Assembly: GCF_030268205.1 (NCBI RefSeq) | Contig: NZ_BSQF01000001.1 | Coordinates: 664,649 to 728,648 of the forward strand | Length of the DNA: 64,000 nt | Source: Allomuricauda sp. NBRC 101325 | GTDB taxonomy: Bacteria > Bacteroidota > Bacteroidia > Flavobacteriales > Flavobacteriaceae | Direction: 5' to 3' | Part shown: positions 7,806 through 15,809 of the stretch, piece after piece | How the letters are laid out: each line of letters opens with the position of its first letter | Numbering within the stretch: position 1 is the first letter of the stretch | Made by a program: the position numbers and the translations under genes | Notes under the pieces: generated by a model | Told to the model about the DNA's origin: nothing | Database searches by the model: none | The model's input: only the letters and a program-made list of their open reading frames with translations

Positions 7806-10715
7806 CTACAATTTTTTGGAAAGTGAAATTTGTTTGGCGAGGTCAATCTGTGGAGTGATGGTTTCCAAATAAGTGGAACCCAAAGCTTTTTTGTTTTCCA
7901 CAAAAGGCCTGATCTGGAACAGCCATAGTTTATCTTCTTTAAAGCCCAATTCTACATCAAAGGCGCCTTGGTAATCCGAATGTGTCTCCTTGGGAACACG
8001 CTCCCGAATGGTTCGGGCCAATTCCCGTATTTCGTTGATGTTTTTTTCATTTAGGACACGATCTTGAAAGGTCGCCTTTTTCTTTTCCGTCCCACCAGTT
8101 TTTGGCAGACCGTTATAAAATCTTTCCCTAGCTGGAGCCAATAAGCTATATCCTCCCTCATCTTTAATGAGGTATTGTTCTGCGGCCTGACCATCAACAG
8201 CTCCACCGGCTCCACGACTAAAGGCCACGGTTAGGTCTTTATCTGTTCCCGAACTTATTCCCTTGGTAATGAGCACCCCTGAATAATCCACATCTACACT
8301 TGGAATTACCAAAATGGACGGAAAAACATTTTCTGGGTTCAATAGATATTTTTGACGCCATTTAAAGCTTCGTTCCGTGTATGGTGAGGCCCAAACATCT
8401 TTGATGCCTTCCAAGATCCTTTCTTTATCCACCGAATTGAATATGGTCAGATTTAAACCAGCTCCTGTAAACTCTTTCAAATCTTCCATATTGGTGTCAC
8501 TGCGAAGAAACACGGGAACGGTTCCCAAATCATCGCCCAAGACCTCTTTGAACCCAGTTTCCATTTGGTTGATAAAACTTTCTTGAAGTGGCATTTTTTT
8601 AATGGCAGCCCTCAAGGTCTCCAATTGTCGAAGTTGATAGTTTTCTACCTCCATTTCTGAAATTCCAGAAGCCAACATACGATTGGCTTCTTCGAACATA
8701 GCTGTCAAAAACTCCCAATAAGAACCATTTTGGTCTGGCATGCTTTGATCCATATGGGTTCTGAAAATACCAAAAGGAATTACAAGCCCTTCAACGACCT
8801 TATCTGGAAACATTTTTTTAAGTTGGCCCAAGTTGGCGGCTTTAGGGCCGCACAATTTTCCTGAATCATCGGCATCCACGGTTCGCATGTTCAGCACTTC
8901 GTTTACATCCAATCGAATTTGTCCAACAGGAACCTCTATGCGTTCTTCCTTGCGTTCTTTTACCGCGAACAGTGCCAATTCTTCCGTGGTCATTTGGCTT
9001 TCGGGCTTTAGAATGACATTACCTTTGTTCGAAACGGCATAAAACACCCGTGTACCATCATATTTTTGAAGATCTTGCAGGTTTTGATCGGACAAAGCTG
9101 AATTTGGAATTCCCAAGTTACGGGCCAACAATTGCACATGGGAAACCATGTTACCCTCAGCGACCGTTGCAATACCCGCTACGGGTTTTAAATCGGATGG
9201 CGGACGCTGGAACACGTATATCTTGTTCGATGAAACCTCAATGTCATCCGAACTACCTCCTACAACCACCAATTCTCCAAAGGCATAACCAGGATTAAGT
9301 CCTCGGATGGTACTTTGGTTTTGTAAGTCCATTACCTTATTTGCCAACTGGGATTCAGAAGCGATGAGATTACCCAACGCACCAACACTCTGACCTAAAT
9401 GCAAGGCCACAGAGCCTCTAATTTTATCATCCACAAAACCCGTTGTAAGGGGCTCAAAAGCAGCATATTCCTTTACAATGCCTTCATAATTGGACTTGAC
9501 CATGGCAGCACTCCACTCCACTGCGGATCTTGCCCTATTTAGTTCCTCGGTCAATTCTCCCAGTGACCTTTCTTGAACCTCAAAATTGGTTAAATCGCTT
9601 GCCAGTTGATCCCACTCCCATTGCTCCAGATAACCAGAACCCGTAACGGCCATTCCCAAGTAACAAATTTTATGAAGGAGTTCTTTTAAGTTTTCTGGCT
9701 GATAGTCGGACGAACCTTTAAATACAATCTCTTCCAATTTTAAGGACACATCGAGCAATTGAAGACGGGCTTCCGGTCTTTTCTCCTGCAAAAGAGCTGC
9801 TCGAATATTGAACAAGAGTTGCGAAGCTTCCTCCAGTAACAATTTAGGACTATGCTTTAATGCTGTATTGGAGGCGAAACCAGAAATGGACTTTCCTATT
9901 TCTGTTTCCTTTGCAAGAGGAGCTATTTGGGTAAGAGAAGATACATCAACCGGTTTATGAAACTCTCTCATGGTGGCCACCAATTCGTCCAGCTTATTGG
10001 AAATATCCGTTGTCAACTTGGAATTATGTAGTTGCTTGAATTGTATTACTTTTTGAATATCCGATTCCTCAGGCTGACTATGAATCTTTGTTCGCAAATC
10101 CATAAAAGGAAGGTAAAGGTCCGATATCACCTTGGATTCACTACGCATCTTCTGGGCCACATTATCATCAGCATTGTGGGGAATATCTTTTAGGGATTGA
10201 CGCACCAAAAAGAATTCATTCTTCAAAATTTCATCTTGTCCCAAAATCCATTTGTAGAACTCAATGCCCCAAGCCTGTTCATCTTCCGCTTGAATTGAAC
10301 CACGGTAAAACTGTCCTTTTTGGTTGATCCATCCATTGTCTACACTCTTCAAATATTTGTCGAGTTGGTACTGTTTCAATCGGGAGTGATCATTTTCGGC
10401 ATCCCAAAAAGGTTCCAAATCGCTATAGGCCAATATCTGGCCCAAATAAATATGATTGGATTTTCCCAAGGCCACTACCTCATCTTTATACCTCGCATGC
10501 TGAACCCCTGGGCCAATCTCATCAGGGCAAGGATCCTTGGGTGCCCGAATACTCCCATCGGTACAAAACCAACGAATATCCTTGTAAGGCCCTCGAATAT
10601 CTTTTTTAAACGAATTGACCAATAAGACAATATCTTTTGGCTCCTTTTTTTGGGCATGGTTGGTAAGAGGAAAGAGAATTGATATAAAGAATACAATTCT
10701 ATACAAACGTTTCAT
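7806..10715 (-). CDS. Secreted phosphohistidine dikinase (PEP/pyruvate-binding domain; glucan, water dikinase-like)
   Basis: I chose the ATG at 10715, which gives 969 aa and a clear signal peptide (basic MKRLYR, hydrophobic IVFFISILFPL, then NHAQ). An ATG at 10760 would bury that signal. Residues 25-480 are helical and unrecognised. A mobile phosphohistidine domain follows with H526 in V-S-H-V-Q-L-L-A-R-N, close to the SHVxxRARN motif of glucan, water dikinases. The ATP-grasp (PPDK N-type) domain is C-terminal (about 615-940), with LRSDTNMEDL at 737-746 and FQIRP at 933-937. This order, His domain before ATP domain, is that of GWD and opposite to PEP synthase. Substrate is unknown, and export of an ATP-dependent enzyme is odd. 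Confidence 0.75.
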   Translation of the reverse strand: MKRLYRIVFFISILFPLTNHAQKKEPKDIVLLVNSFKKDIRGPYKDIRWFCTDGSIRAPKDPCPDEIGPGVQHARYKDEVVALGKSNHIYLGQILAYSDLEPFWDAENDHSRLKQYQLDKYLKSVDNGWINQKGQFYRGSIQAEDEQAWGIEFYKWILGQDEILKNEFFLVRQSLKDIPHNADDNVAQKMRSESKVISDLYLPFMDLRTKIHSQPEESDIQKVIQFKQLHNSKLTTDISNKLDELVATMREFHKPVDVSSLTQIAPLAKETEIGKSISGFASNTALKHSPKLLLEEASQLLFNIRAALLQEKRPEARLQLLDVSLKLEEIVFKGSSDYQPENLKELLHKICYLGMAVTGSGYLEQWEWDQLASDLTNFEVQERSLGELTEELNRARSAVEWSAAMVKSNYEGIVKEYAAFEPLTTGFVDDKIRGSVALHLGQSVGALGNLIASESQLANKVMDLQNQSTIRGLNPGYAFGELVVVGGSSDDIEVSSNKIYVFQRPPSDLKPVAGIATVAEGNMVSHVQLLARNLGIPNSALSDQNLQDLQKYDGTRVFYAVSNKGNVILKPESQMTTEELALFAVKERKEERIEVPVGQIRLDVNEVLNMRTVDADDSGKLCGPKAANLGQLKKMFPDKVVEGLVIPFGIFRTHMDQSMPDQNGSYWEFLTAMFEEANRMLASGISEMEVENYQLRQLETLRAAIKKMPLQESFINQMETGFKEVLGDDLGTVPVFLRSDTNMEDLKEFTGAGLNLTIFNSVDKERILEGIKDVWASPYTERSFKWRQKYLLNPENVFPSILVIPSVDVDYSGVLITKGISSGTDKDLTVAFSRGAGGAVDGQAAEQYLIKDEGGYSLLAPARERFYNGLPKTGGTEKKKATFQDRVLNEKNINEIRELARTIRERVPKETHSDYQGAFDVELGFKEDKLWLFQIRPFVENKKALGSTYLETITPQIDLAKQISLSKKL

Positions 10716-10759
10716 AGCAATCACGTTTTGAGTAGGGTTCAGTATAGTAAATATATTCA

Positions 10760-10781
10760 AATAACATCAGAAAATGTTATT
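10760..10781. promoter_or_regulatory. Perfect inverted repeat upstream of the dikinase gene
   Basis: AATAACAT at 10760-10767 and ATGTTATT at 10774-10781 form an 8-bp perfect inverted repeat around a 6-nt spacer, 45 bp upstream of the dikinase ATG. No T-run follows, so an operator is more likely than a terminator. The binding protein is unknown. Confidence 0.35.
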
Positions 10782-10916
10782 CAAGTTCAATCTTGTATTT
10801 TCTGTTTGACCCAAAAATTTGTTCGAGTTACCTACCTGTTTATCTGAAAAATGAAATCGAAGCCAAAACAACATTTTACTTAAAAACATTTATATAACCA
10901 ATCAACAGAAGAACAG

Positions 10917-10924
10917 TAAATTTG
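10917..10924 (+). promoter_or_regulatory. Candidate -7 box for the RluA-type gene
   Basis: TAAATTTG is an exact match to the Bacteroidota -7 consensus TAnnTTTG, 56 bp before the TTG start at 10981. No good -33 TTG is seen at standard spacing. Confidence 0.4.
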
Positions 10925-10980
10925 CATGCATCATCAAGTCGTATCAGGACTGAAAATCTAACTTCGAAAATATACGGGAA

Positions 10981-12645
10981 TTGGCAACTGGCTCACCTTT
11001 AATAGATCCTAAAATAGTTTATTTAAAAACGAATGAGCAGGATTTAATTCCTGATTCATTTGAATACCCCCATTTTTATACGCCAATTGCCATAGCCAAA
11101 AAAGCAGCAAAAGACCTACAAACACGATTGCAACTCCATTTACCAGAATTGGTAAATCAATCAACAGGACACATGTTGGGGGTACTTGTGGTGCAAACCA
11201 AAGATGGTAAACTTGGATATTTGAGTGCTTATTCGGGCGAGCTTCAACCCGAGTTGGAAATACTGCCTTTTGTGCCTCCTGTTCATCAATTACCCAAAGG
11301 AGAAAATTTTCCTGAGATGGCCGCTATCAACGTCATAAATCAAGAAGTAATGGCTCTTGAAGAAAGTGATGCCTATATCAGCGCCAAGCAGTATTTAGAA
11401 AAGACCTCAAAAGAGATCAAAGAAAATATACTGGCTGCCAAAAAAGCGGCGAAACAGCGTAAATCGGAACGTGATAGACTTCGAAAAGAGTCAATGCACC
11501 TTCAAGAAAAAGAACTCCAAGAAATTCTTGAAGAACTGGCAGAACAAGGCACGAATGATGGAATGGACTTGAGGCGTTTTACCCGTTCGGAGAACTTGCG
11601 GTTGGAAAAAGCTATAGCTTCATATGAGGTGTTAGAAAAACAACTTGAAGTATTAAAAACCCAACGTAAAACAAAGTCCAACGAGCTGCAGGACGCCATT
11701 TTTAAATCCTATATTTTTTTGAACGGGGAGGGAGAAGGCAAAAATGTTAAAACGGTTTTTAGTGATTTTGGAGTGGATGAACCGCCTGCTGGCGCAGGAG
11801 AATGTGCTGCTCCCAAACTTTTTCAATATGCTTTTAAACAGGAAATGAAACCTGTGGCACTGGCCGAGTTTTGGTGGGGGCCATCCCCTAATTCGGAAAT
11901 ACGTGAACACGGTAAGTTTTACCCAGCTTGTAAAGGAAAATGCCAACCTATTTTAGCGCATATGCTCAAAGGAATTCCCGTAAAACCAAACCCCTTGTTG
12001 GAAAATTTTGGAGCAGAAAAGCAACTGGAAATTCTCTTTGAAGACGAACATTTGGTAGTAGTAAATAAACCTACCGGAATGTTGTCAGTTCCTGGAAGGC
12101 ACATAAAGGATTCGGTCAAGACACGCATTTTGGAACAGTATCCCAATGCCAATGGGCCCATTATTGTACATCGGCTGGATCAAGATACTTCTGGAATTAT
12201 GATCGTTACGCTATCTAAAAAAGCGAACAAGCTGCTGCAACAACAATTCTTAGATCGATCCATTCACAAAACCTATTTCGCCATTCTTGAAAAGCCTATC
12301 AAAGAAACAAAGGGCGTGATAGATCTCCCCCTTATTTTGGATATCAACAACAGACCCATGCAAATGGTAAGCTATGAACATGGCAAACCTGCAATGACGC
12401 ATTATGAGGTCATAAAAAAGACTGCCACCCAAACCTTGATCAAATTGAATCCGATTACGGGACGTTCACATCAATTGCGGGTACACTGTGCCCATAAATT
12501 GGGTCTTCATGTACCCATGGTTGGAGACAATTTATATGGCACTCCATCTGATCGACTTTATTTACATGCGCTAAAGGTTGAATTCAAGCATCCAATGACC
12601 AAGGAGCAGATGAAAATCAGCACCGAACTGCCTTTTGATATTTGA
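10981..12645 (+). CDS. RluA family pseudouridine synthase with long N-terminal extension
   Basis: This 554-aa enzyme converts uridine to pseudouridine in rRNA or tRNA. The C-terminal half (from about 345) is the catalytic domain, with HRLDQDTSG and catalytic Asp400, the LLQQQFLDRSIHKTY segment and the GRSHQLRVHCAH motif. The first 340 residues are an extension with a charged coiled coil at about 130-235 (KENILAAKKAAKQRKSERDR). This longer form is familiar from Bacteroidota, whereas E. coli RluA has only about 220 residues. The start is TTG at 10981. No in-frame ATG before the conserved FEYPHFYTP segment is available, so the TTG start is likely but not certain. Confidence 0.88.
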   Translation: MATGSPLIDPKIVYLKTNEQDLIPDSFEYPHFYTPIAIAKKAAKDLQTRLQLHLPELVNQSTGHMLGVLVVQTKDGKLGYLSAYSGELQPELEILPFVPPVHQLPKGENFPEMAAINVINQEVMALEESDAYISAKQYLEKTSKEIKENILAAKKAAKQRKSERDRLRKESMHLQEKELQEILEELAEQGTNDGMDLRRFTRSENLRLEKAIASYEVLEKQLEVLKTQRKTKSNELQDAIFKSYIFLNGEGEGKNVKTVFSDFGVDEPPAGAGECAAPKLFQYAFKQEMKPVALAEFWWGPSPNSEIREHGKFYPACKGKCQPILAHMLKGIPVKPNPLLENFGAEKQLEILFEDEHLVVVNKPTGMLSVPGRHIKDSVKTRILEQYPNANGPIIVHRLDQDTSGIMIVTLSKKANKLLQQQFLDRSIHKTYFAILEKPIKETKGVIDLPLILDINNRPMQMVSYEHGKPAMTHYEVIKKTATQTLIKLNPITGRSHQLRVHCAHKLGLHVPMVGDNLYGTPSDRLYLHALKVEFKHPMTKEQMKISTELPFDI

Positions 12646-12678
12646 TGATTAAATGATTTTGAATGATAGAAGAATGTA

Positions 12679-12699
12679 GCCCCGGCAAGAATCGAACTT
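12679..12699 (-). repeat. Distal attachment site: displaced tRNA-Arg 3' fragment
   Basis: These 21 bp are identical to 17312-17332, which covers the acceptor 3' strand and T-arm of tRNA-Arg(CCT). The match continues weakly to the left (GT, then one mismatch) and ends abruptly to the right. No other part of a tRNA is present here, so this is a displaced 3' end and not a gene. Confidence 0.75.
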
Positions 12700-12745
12700 T
12701 TCTCTCGGACCCCTTGTTTTATTGGGGTTTGCGCTTTTTGATTTC

Positions 12746-12770
12746 AAAATGTTGACGATTTGTGAACTCT
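12746..12770 (+). repeat. 25-bp direct repeat, left copy
   Basis: These 25 bp (AAAATGTTGACG... to ...GTGAACTCT) are identical to 17186-17210. This copy sits 46 bp inside the left attachment site. It could be an integrase arm-binding site or a second recombination core. Confidence 0.7.
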
Positions 12771-12844
12771 TAGATTCAATTTGACTCTCGTCATTTCAAA
12801 GATAAGCAAACCGTTGGAAATGATTTAATTATAAATGAAAGCCT

Positions 12845-12864
12845 ATCGTTTATTTGAACTTTAG
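12845..12864 (-). repeat. Repeat copy 1 of the 3'-end motif (plus strand ATCGTTTATTTGAACTTTAG)
   Basis: This is one of three near-identical 19-20 bp copies (also 14509-14527 and 14762-14780). It lies downstream of the DUF6090 gene on that gene's strand. The other two copies sit at the 3' ends of two small genes. Confidence 0.65.
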
Positions 12865-12873
12865 TAACGTTAA

Positions 12874-12903
12874 GTATATAAGCCGTTTTAATGGCTTATA
12901 TAC
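12874..12903. repeat. Perfect inverted repeat (11-bp arms)
   Basis: GTATATAAGCC at 12874-12884 and GGCTTATATAC at 12893-12903 are perfect reverse complements around an 8-nt loop. GTTGTGC follows at 12907-12913, matching in inverted orientation the GCACAAC at 13760-13766 on the other side of the DUF6090 gene. There is no T-run on either side. Confidence 0.6.
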
Positions 12904-12973
12904 AGTGTTGTGCTTTCGTTATTTTTTATATTCTATACCTTTTCTGAATTAGAAGCAACTAATACTTTCAAGT

Positions 12974-13735
12974 TTAATCTAATTTTGTTTCGCTTAATAG
13001 TTCGTTGATAGTCTTTAATTCTTCTAATAGTTCTTTGTAATTTTCTAATGATTTGTTTGTGTTATAGAATCTATTATCTATTAGGTTTTCAAATTTCAAT
13101 GAATTTAATAGTTCTCTGTTTTCAATCGTTTTAAATTTTGATGGTTTAAGATTCTTGCTAAATTCAGAAAACGCATTATCCATATTCTTGAAATTCATAT
13201 GGTCATACATATATGGAACCATATTATCGTTTATATCTTCAGATTCTAAAATTTCCAAACGCATTATCTCTTCAAAAAAGGCAGGAAGTCCATAAAGTTT
13301 TTTCTTTAATTCACTGTTTGGAATTAATGAAACTTGTCCTGTATTCAAACCTTCTTCAAGTGTTCCTTTTTTTAAATCAATTGAATTTGAGGACATAATT
13401 GCGAACAATAGACTATCTATTTCTCTTGAAGTGATTTTATCTTGAGACCAAGAGAACATTTCTAAAAGAGACTTGGTCTTTTCCACCTGTTCTTGTTCAC
13501 GTAAAATTTCTCGATTAGTGACCTCAATATTTTGACTTACTTCTTCAGATAGTCTTATGACAAAAGTTTGCGCTTCTTTTTCTTGTTTTTCCACTTCATT
13601 CCAATTATTAATTTGAAGCGCTATTAGAATTCCTATAACGACAAGAATGATTTCGCCAGTTGCATAAAGCAAATACTTGCTGAACTTATTTTCAGTCAGC
13701 AACTTATGCCTAATTTTTCTAAAGAATTTTATCAT
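12974..13735 (-). CDS. DUF6090 family protein
   Basis: This 253-aa protein starts MIKFFRKIRHKLLTENKFSKY, followed by one membrane segment (about residues 25-45, GEIILVVIGILIALQINNW). A charged helical extracytoplasmic or cytoplasmic domain makes up the rest. This N-terminal block is the hallmark of the DUF6090 family, common and often multi-copy in flavobacteria. Function is unknown. It is cargo of the tRNA-Arg element, is AT-rich compared with chromosomal neighbours, and is flanked by inverted GTTGTGC/GCACAAC boxes and palindromes. Confidence 0.85.
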   Translation of the reverse strand: MIKFFRKIRHKLLTENKFSKYLLYATGEIILVVIGILIALQINNWNEVEKQEKEAQTFVIRLSEEVSQNIEVTNREILREQEQVEKTKSLLEMFSWSQDKITSREIDSLLFAIMSSNSIDLKKGTLEEGLNTGQVSLIPNSELKKKLYGLPAFFEEIMRLEILESEDINDNMVPYMYDHMNFKNMDNAFSEFSKNLKPSKFKTIENRELLNSLKFENLIDNRFYNTNKSLENYKELLEELKTINELLSETKLD

Positions 13736-13759
13736 TAGTTAGTGGTTGGTCACAATGCA

Positions 13760-13895
13760 GCACAACGGCTCGTATAACCGTCAGTTATCGGTTTGGTTTA
13801 CTTTATTTTTCGGTTTAGAACTGGCGTTAGCAATTCCGAGTGGATTCGGACGTAGTCGAATCCGCCGTAATTGCGGTTATATAATGTTGTACATA
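13760..13895. repeat. Long imperfect nested palindrome between cargo genes
   Basis: The outer arms are GCACAACGGCTCGTATAACCG starting at 13760 and a matching GCGGTTATATAATGTTGTAC ending near 13893. An inner hairpin has GGATTCG (13842-13848) pairing with CGAATCC (13857-13863), and its arms extend imperfectly to CAATT and TAATTG. It fills the gap between the DUF6090 and lipoprotein genes. The length resembles integron attC sites, but I cannot fit the R-box consensus. Confidence 0.55.
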
Positions 13896-13903
13896 GTGCT
13901 TTT

Positions 13904-14419
13904 TTAGTTTTCAAATTTCACATATTTGGTTTCTACGTCAAAGTCAGACCATTTAATTTTCAGTGTGTCATTTTTTGTAGATGTAATTATTCCTTTTTGA
14001 ATAAAATCGTTGTAAAAAATAGTGATTTCATTTTTGTCCAAAATGTAGGGCATTGCACCATCTCCGTCATAGTCCACAACATAGAATGATTCTGAAGTCA
14101 ACCAAAAGTCTGCGTGAGGTCCGTTTGGGTCTTGAGTCCAAATTCCAAATGCTTGAGTTGTGTCAATTTTTAAATTTCGTATGATTGTTTTTTTAGGTCG
14201 TTTTATATTTTCAATTTCTGGATTGTCGGTGTTGTATTCCGAAATTGTAAACGTTTCTTTTTTGTCGGGATTCGCCAATTCGTTGTAAGCATTTATAGAA
14301 TCCGTTTTTAATTCCAATTTCGCGTTTGAGTTCAGTCCGTCATTGTTCTTTTCTTTTTTGCACGAAATATTGATTAAAATCAGAAAGAAAATCGATATGT
14401 AATTTAGTTTTTTCGGCAT
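13904..14419 (-). CDS. Putative lipoprotein, element cargo
   Basis: This 171-aa protein starts at the ATG at 14419. Its lipobox signal peptide MPKKLNYISIFFLILINISC places the lipidated Cys at residue 20. An upstream reading to 14497 would put an unrelated hydrophobic stretch first and is less likely. The mature part is Lys/Asn/Asp-rich and has an FYVVDYDGDGAMPYILDKNEI stretch, which may bind calcium. I do not recognise a family. The gene is AT-rich and lies between two palindromic intergenic segments. Confidence 0.65.
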   Translation of the reverse strand: MPKKLNYISIFFLILINISCKKEKNNDGLNSNAKLELKTDSINAYNELANPDKKETFTISEYNTDNPEIENIKRPKKTIIRNLKIDTTQAFGIWTQDPNGPHADFWLTSESFYVVDYDGDGAMPYILDKNEITIFYNDFIQKGIITSTKNDTLKIKWSDFDVETKYVKFEN

Positions 14420-14493
14420 TATGTACAACTTGTTTATAGAGATGTAAAATACGTTTCTATACACCCAAAATAGAATATAATCGATGTATCTGA

Positions 14494-14739
14494 TCATCTT
14501 CTATTGGAATCGTTTATTTGAACTTTAAGTAAATATCCTCTAAAGGATAAATCGGGATCTTTCAATCTCCATTTTTGATTGCAATGTTCACATTGGTAAA
14601 AGTATTCTCCATCATCCGTATTGCTTAAATATTTCATTTTGCCCTTTCCCAATTTCAACCCCAATTGTGAATCAACCTCTAACCAGATACTTTCGCTCTT
14701 AAAAGAAGAATATTCTCTAGTAAAACAATCTTCACACAT
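14494..14739 (-). CDS. Small CxxC zinc-ribbon-like hypothetical protein
   Basis: This 81-aa protein starts MCEDCFTRE and has a second CEHC pair in YQCEHCNQKWRLKDP. The two CxxC knuckles suggest a small zinc ribbon. I do not recognise the family. Its last codons (KVQINDS) are encoded by one copy of the repeat shared with the neighbouring gene's 3' end. It could be a cargo or immunity-type protein, but nothing shows that directly. Confidence 0.55.
   Translation of the reverse strand: MCEDCFTREYSSFKSESIWLEVDSQLGLKLGKGKMKYLSNTDDGEYFYQCEHCNQKWRLKDPDLSFRGYLLKVQINDSNRR
14509..14527 (-). repeat. Repeat copy 2 of the 3'-end motif
   Basis: ATCGTTTATTTGAACTTTA is identical over 19 bp to the copy at 12845. 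It forms the 3' coding end of the CxxC protein gene. Confidence 0.65.
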
Positions 14740-14761
14740 AATTACCTATAGCCTGTTTCAG

Positions 14762-14780
14762 AATCGTTTATTTGAACTTT
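14762..14780 (-). repeat. Repeat copy 3 of the 3'-end motif
   Basis: AATCGTTTATTTGAACTTT shares 18 bp with copies 1 and 2. It contains the stop codon of the next small gene. Confidence 0.65.
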
Positions 14781-14962
14781 TTTATTTGCCTTTGAAGAAT
14801 AAGCATGTAAACAATAGTGAGAAAAACGAATATCCCAAATGCCGGAATCAGGGAATTCAACTCTATATCGCCATCAGTATATAAGTATCCCAATTCAGTT
14901 ACAACTCCACCCAGCAAAAGACTAATTATTGCTCTAATCCACCATTTTCTTAAGATTATCAT
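14768..14962 (-). CDS. Small two-span membrane protein
   Basis: This 64-aa protein has two hydrophobic segments (about residues 9-27 and 37-55) and a basic tail (RQIKKFK). I do not recognise it. The stop codon lies within the third copy of the repeat, in a different reading phase from the copy in the adjacent gene. That suggests the repeat is a DNA-level element and not a protein motif. Confidence 0.5.
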   Translation of the reverse strand: MIILRKWWIRAIISLLLGGVVTELGYLYTDGDIELNSLIPAFGIFVFLTIVYMLILQRQIKKFK

Positions 14963-15317
14963 CTTTCATTTGATTTTTTCTAAATGTAGGAATTTTCCAT
15001 TAATAAAAAATTGGGTTTTCGGTGAAAGGAGGGAATAGTGGTCAATCGGTATTGAGAAATAGAACTTCAATGTAGGGGTAAAAAAGGGTCTAAATGGGAA
15101 ACCAATTAAGTGTACGGAAAAAGTAAACTCTTTAGAATCAGCGAACTTGTTTTAGAGTGAAAGTTCAAAAAAACGGTGCCTTAAAATCCCCTGGTTCAAA
15201 ATGATATTCCAAACAAAAGCGAACGCAACGAAGTGGAGTGCTGCAAGCCCCAAATCTTACAAAAACTAATACTACTGAGCGAGGCAATTATTATCCAAAC
15301 ACATAATCGTATTTTCA

Positions 15318-15507
15318 TTTTTCCGTGAAAATTGCCTTGATTTTATTGGGCTGAATCCTCTTTTCCGTGAAAAAGGCAATTTCATCAAATACTTGATCAA
15401 TAATGTAAACAGTATTGAGGATACGCAATGTGAAAAACTCCAAAAGGCTATTTTTTCGTAAAAAATGCGTTGATTTTACTGGGCTGAACGGCTTTTTTAG
15501 TAAAAAA
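15318..15507. repeat. Array of four spaced palindromes in a duplicated 60-bp unit
   Basis: The palindromes are TTTTCCGTGAAAA (centre 15325), TTTTCCGTGAAAA (15367), TTTTTTCGTAAAAAA (15458) and TTTTTTAGTAAAAAA (15500). Spacing is 42, 91 and 42 bp. Each pair encloses a TTGATTTTAyTGGGCTGAA segment (15338 and 15470). In the first unit AAATTGCCTT (15329-15338) also pairs with AAGGCAATTT (15373-15382). Confidence 0.7.
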
Positions 15508-15620
15508 CACTTTAAACTTCTATTACTTGATTTATTCGAAAAACCCTTATTATATAGGCTTTTCCGAAGGAAAATAAATCAATAGTGATGCGCCAGCACG
15601 CTATCCTCTTGCTACTCAAT

Positions 15621-15642
15621 TTTTCTTTGCTGGCAAAGAAAA
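15621..15642. repeat. Perfect 10-bp inverted repeat
   Basis: TTTTCTTTGC (15621-15630) and GCAAAGAAAA (15633-15642) form a perfect dyad with a 2-nt centre. It lies 168 bp beyond the integrase stop. The tiny loop argues against a standard terminator and for a protein-binding site. Confidence 0.5.
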
Positions 15643-15809
15643 CCTGAATAGCCATAGTTAATGAGATGGATTAATGAAGTCTGTAAATATTGTAAATAGG
15701 TCCTTGCACCCTATTTCAATTTTACTTAACGCTTCTCTTTCCGATCACTATAAAATTGCAACAGGAACCACGTGCAAAGTTCAAGGTAAGATTTGGGAGC
15801 TGCACTTTG

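Larger units (their letters stand above)
14963..15809. other. Non-coding block of the element, 847 bp
   Basis: I see no credible open reading frame here. The block holds a duplicated unit of about 60 bp (15319-15382 and 15453-15515), four short palindromes and a 22-bp perfect dyad at 15621-15642. It lies directly downstream of the integrase gene. Such a block could be a recombinase- or relaxase-binding region, or an origin. Confidence 0.6.

Noticed and set aside
12679-12699. A second tRNA-Arg gene
   Set aside because: Only the T-arm and acceptor 3' strand are present. No D-arm, anticodon arm or 5' acceptor strand follows.
13760-13895. Integron attC site
   Set aside because: Length and folding are similar, but the terminal boxes do not fit the RYYYAAC and GTTRRRY consensus and no integron integrase is in the window. 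It is reported only as a palindrome.
15301-15510. CRISPR array
   Set aside because: Only two copies of a 60-bp imperfect unit are present. There are no uniform repeats with unique spacers and no cas genes.
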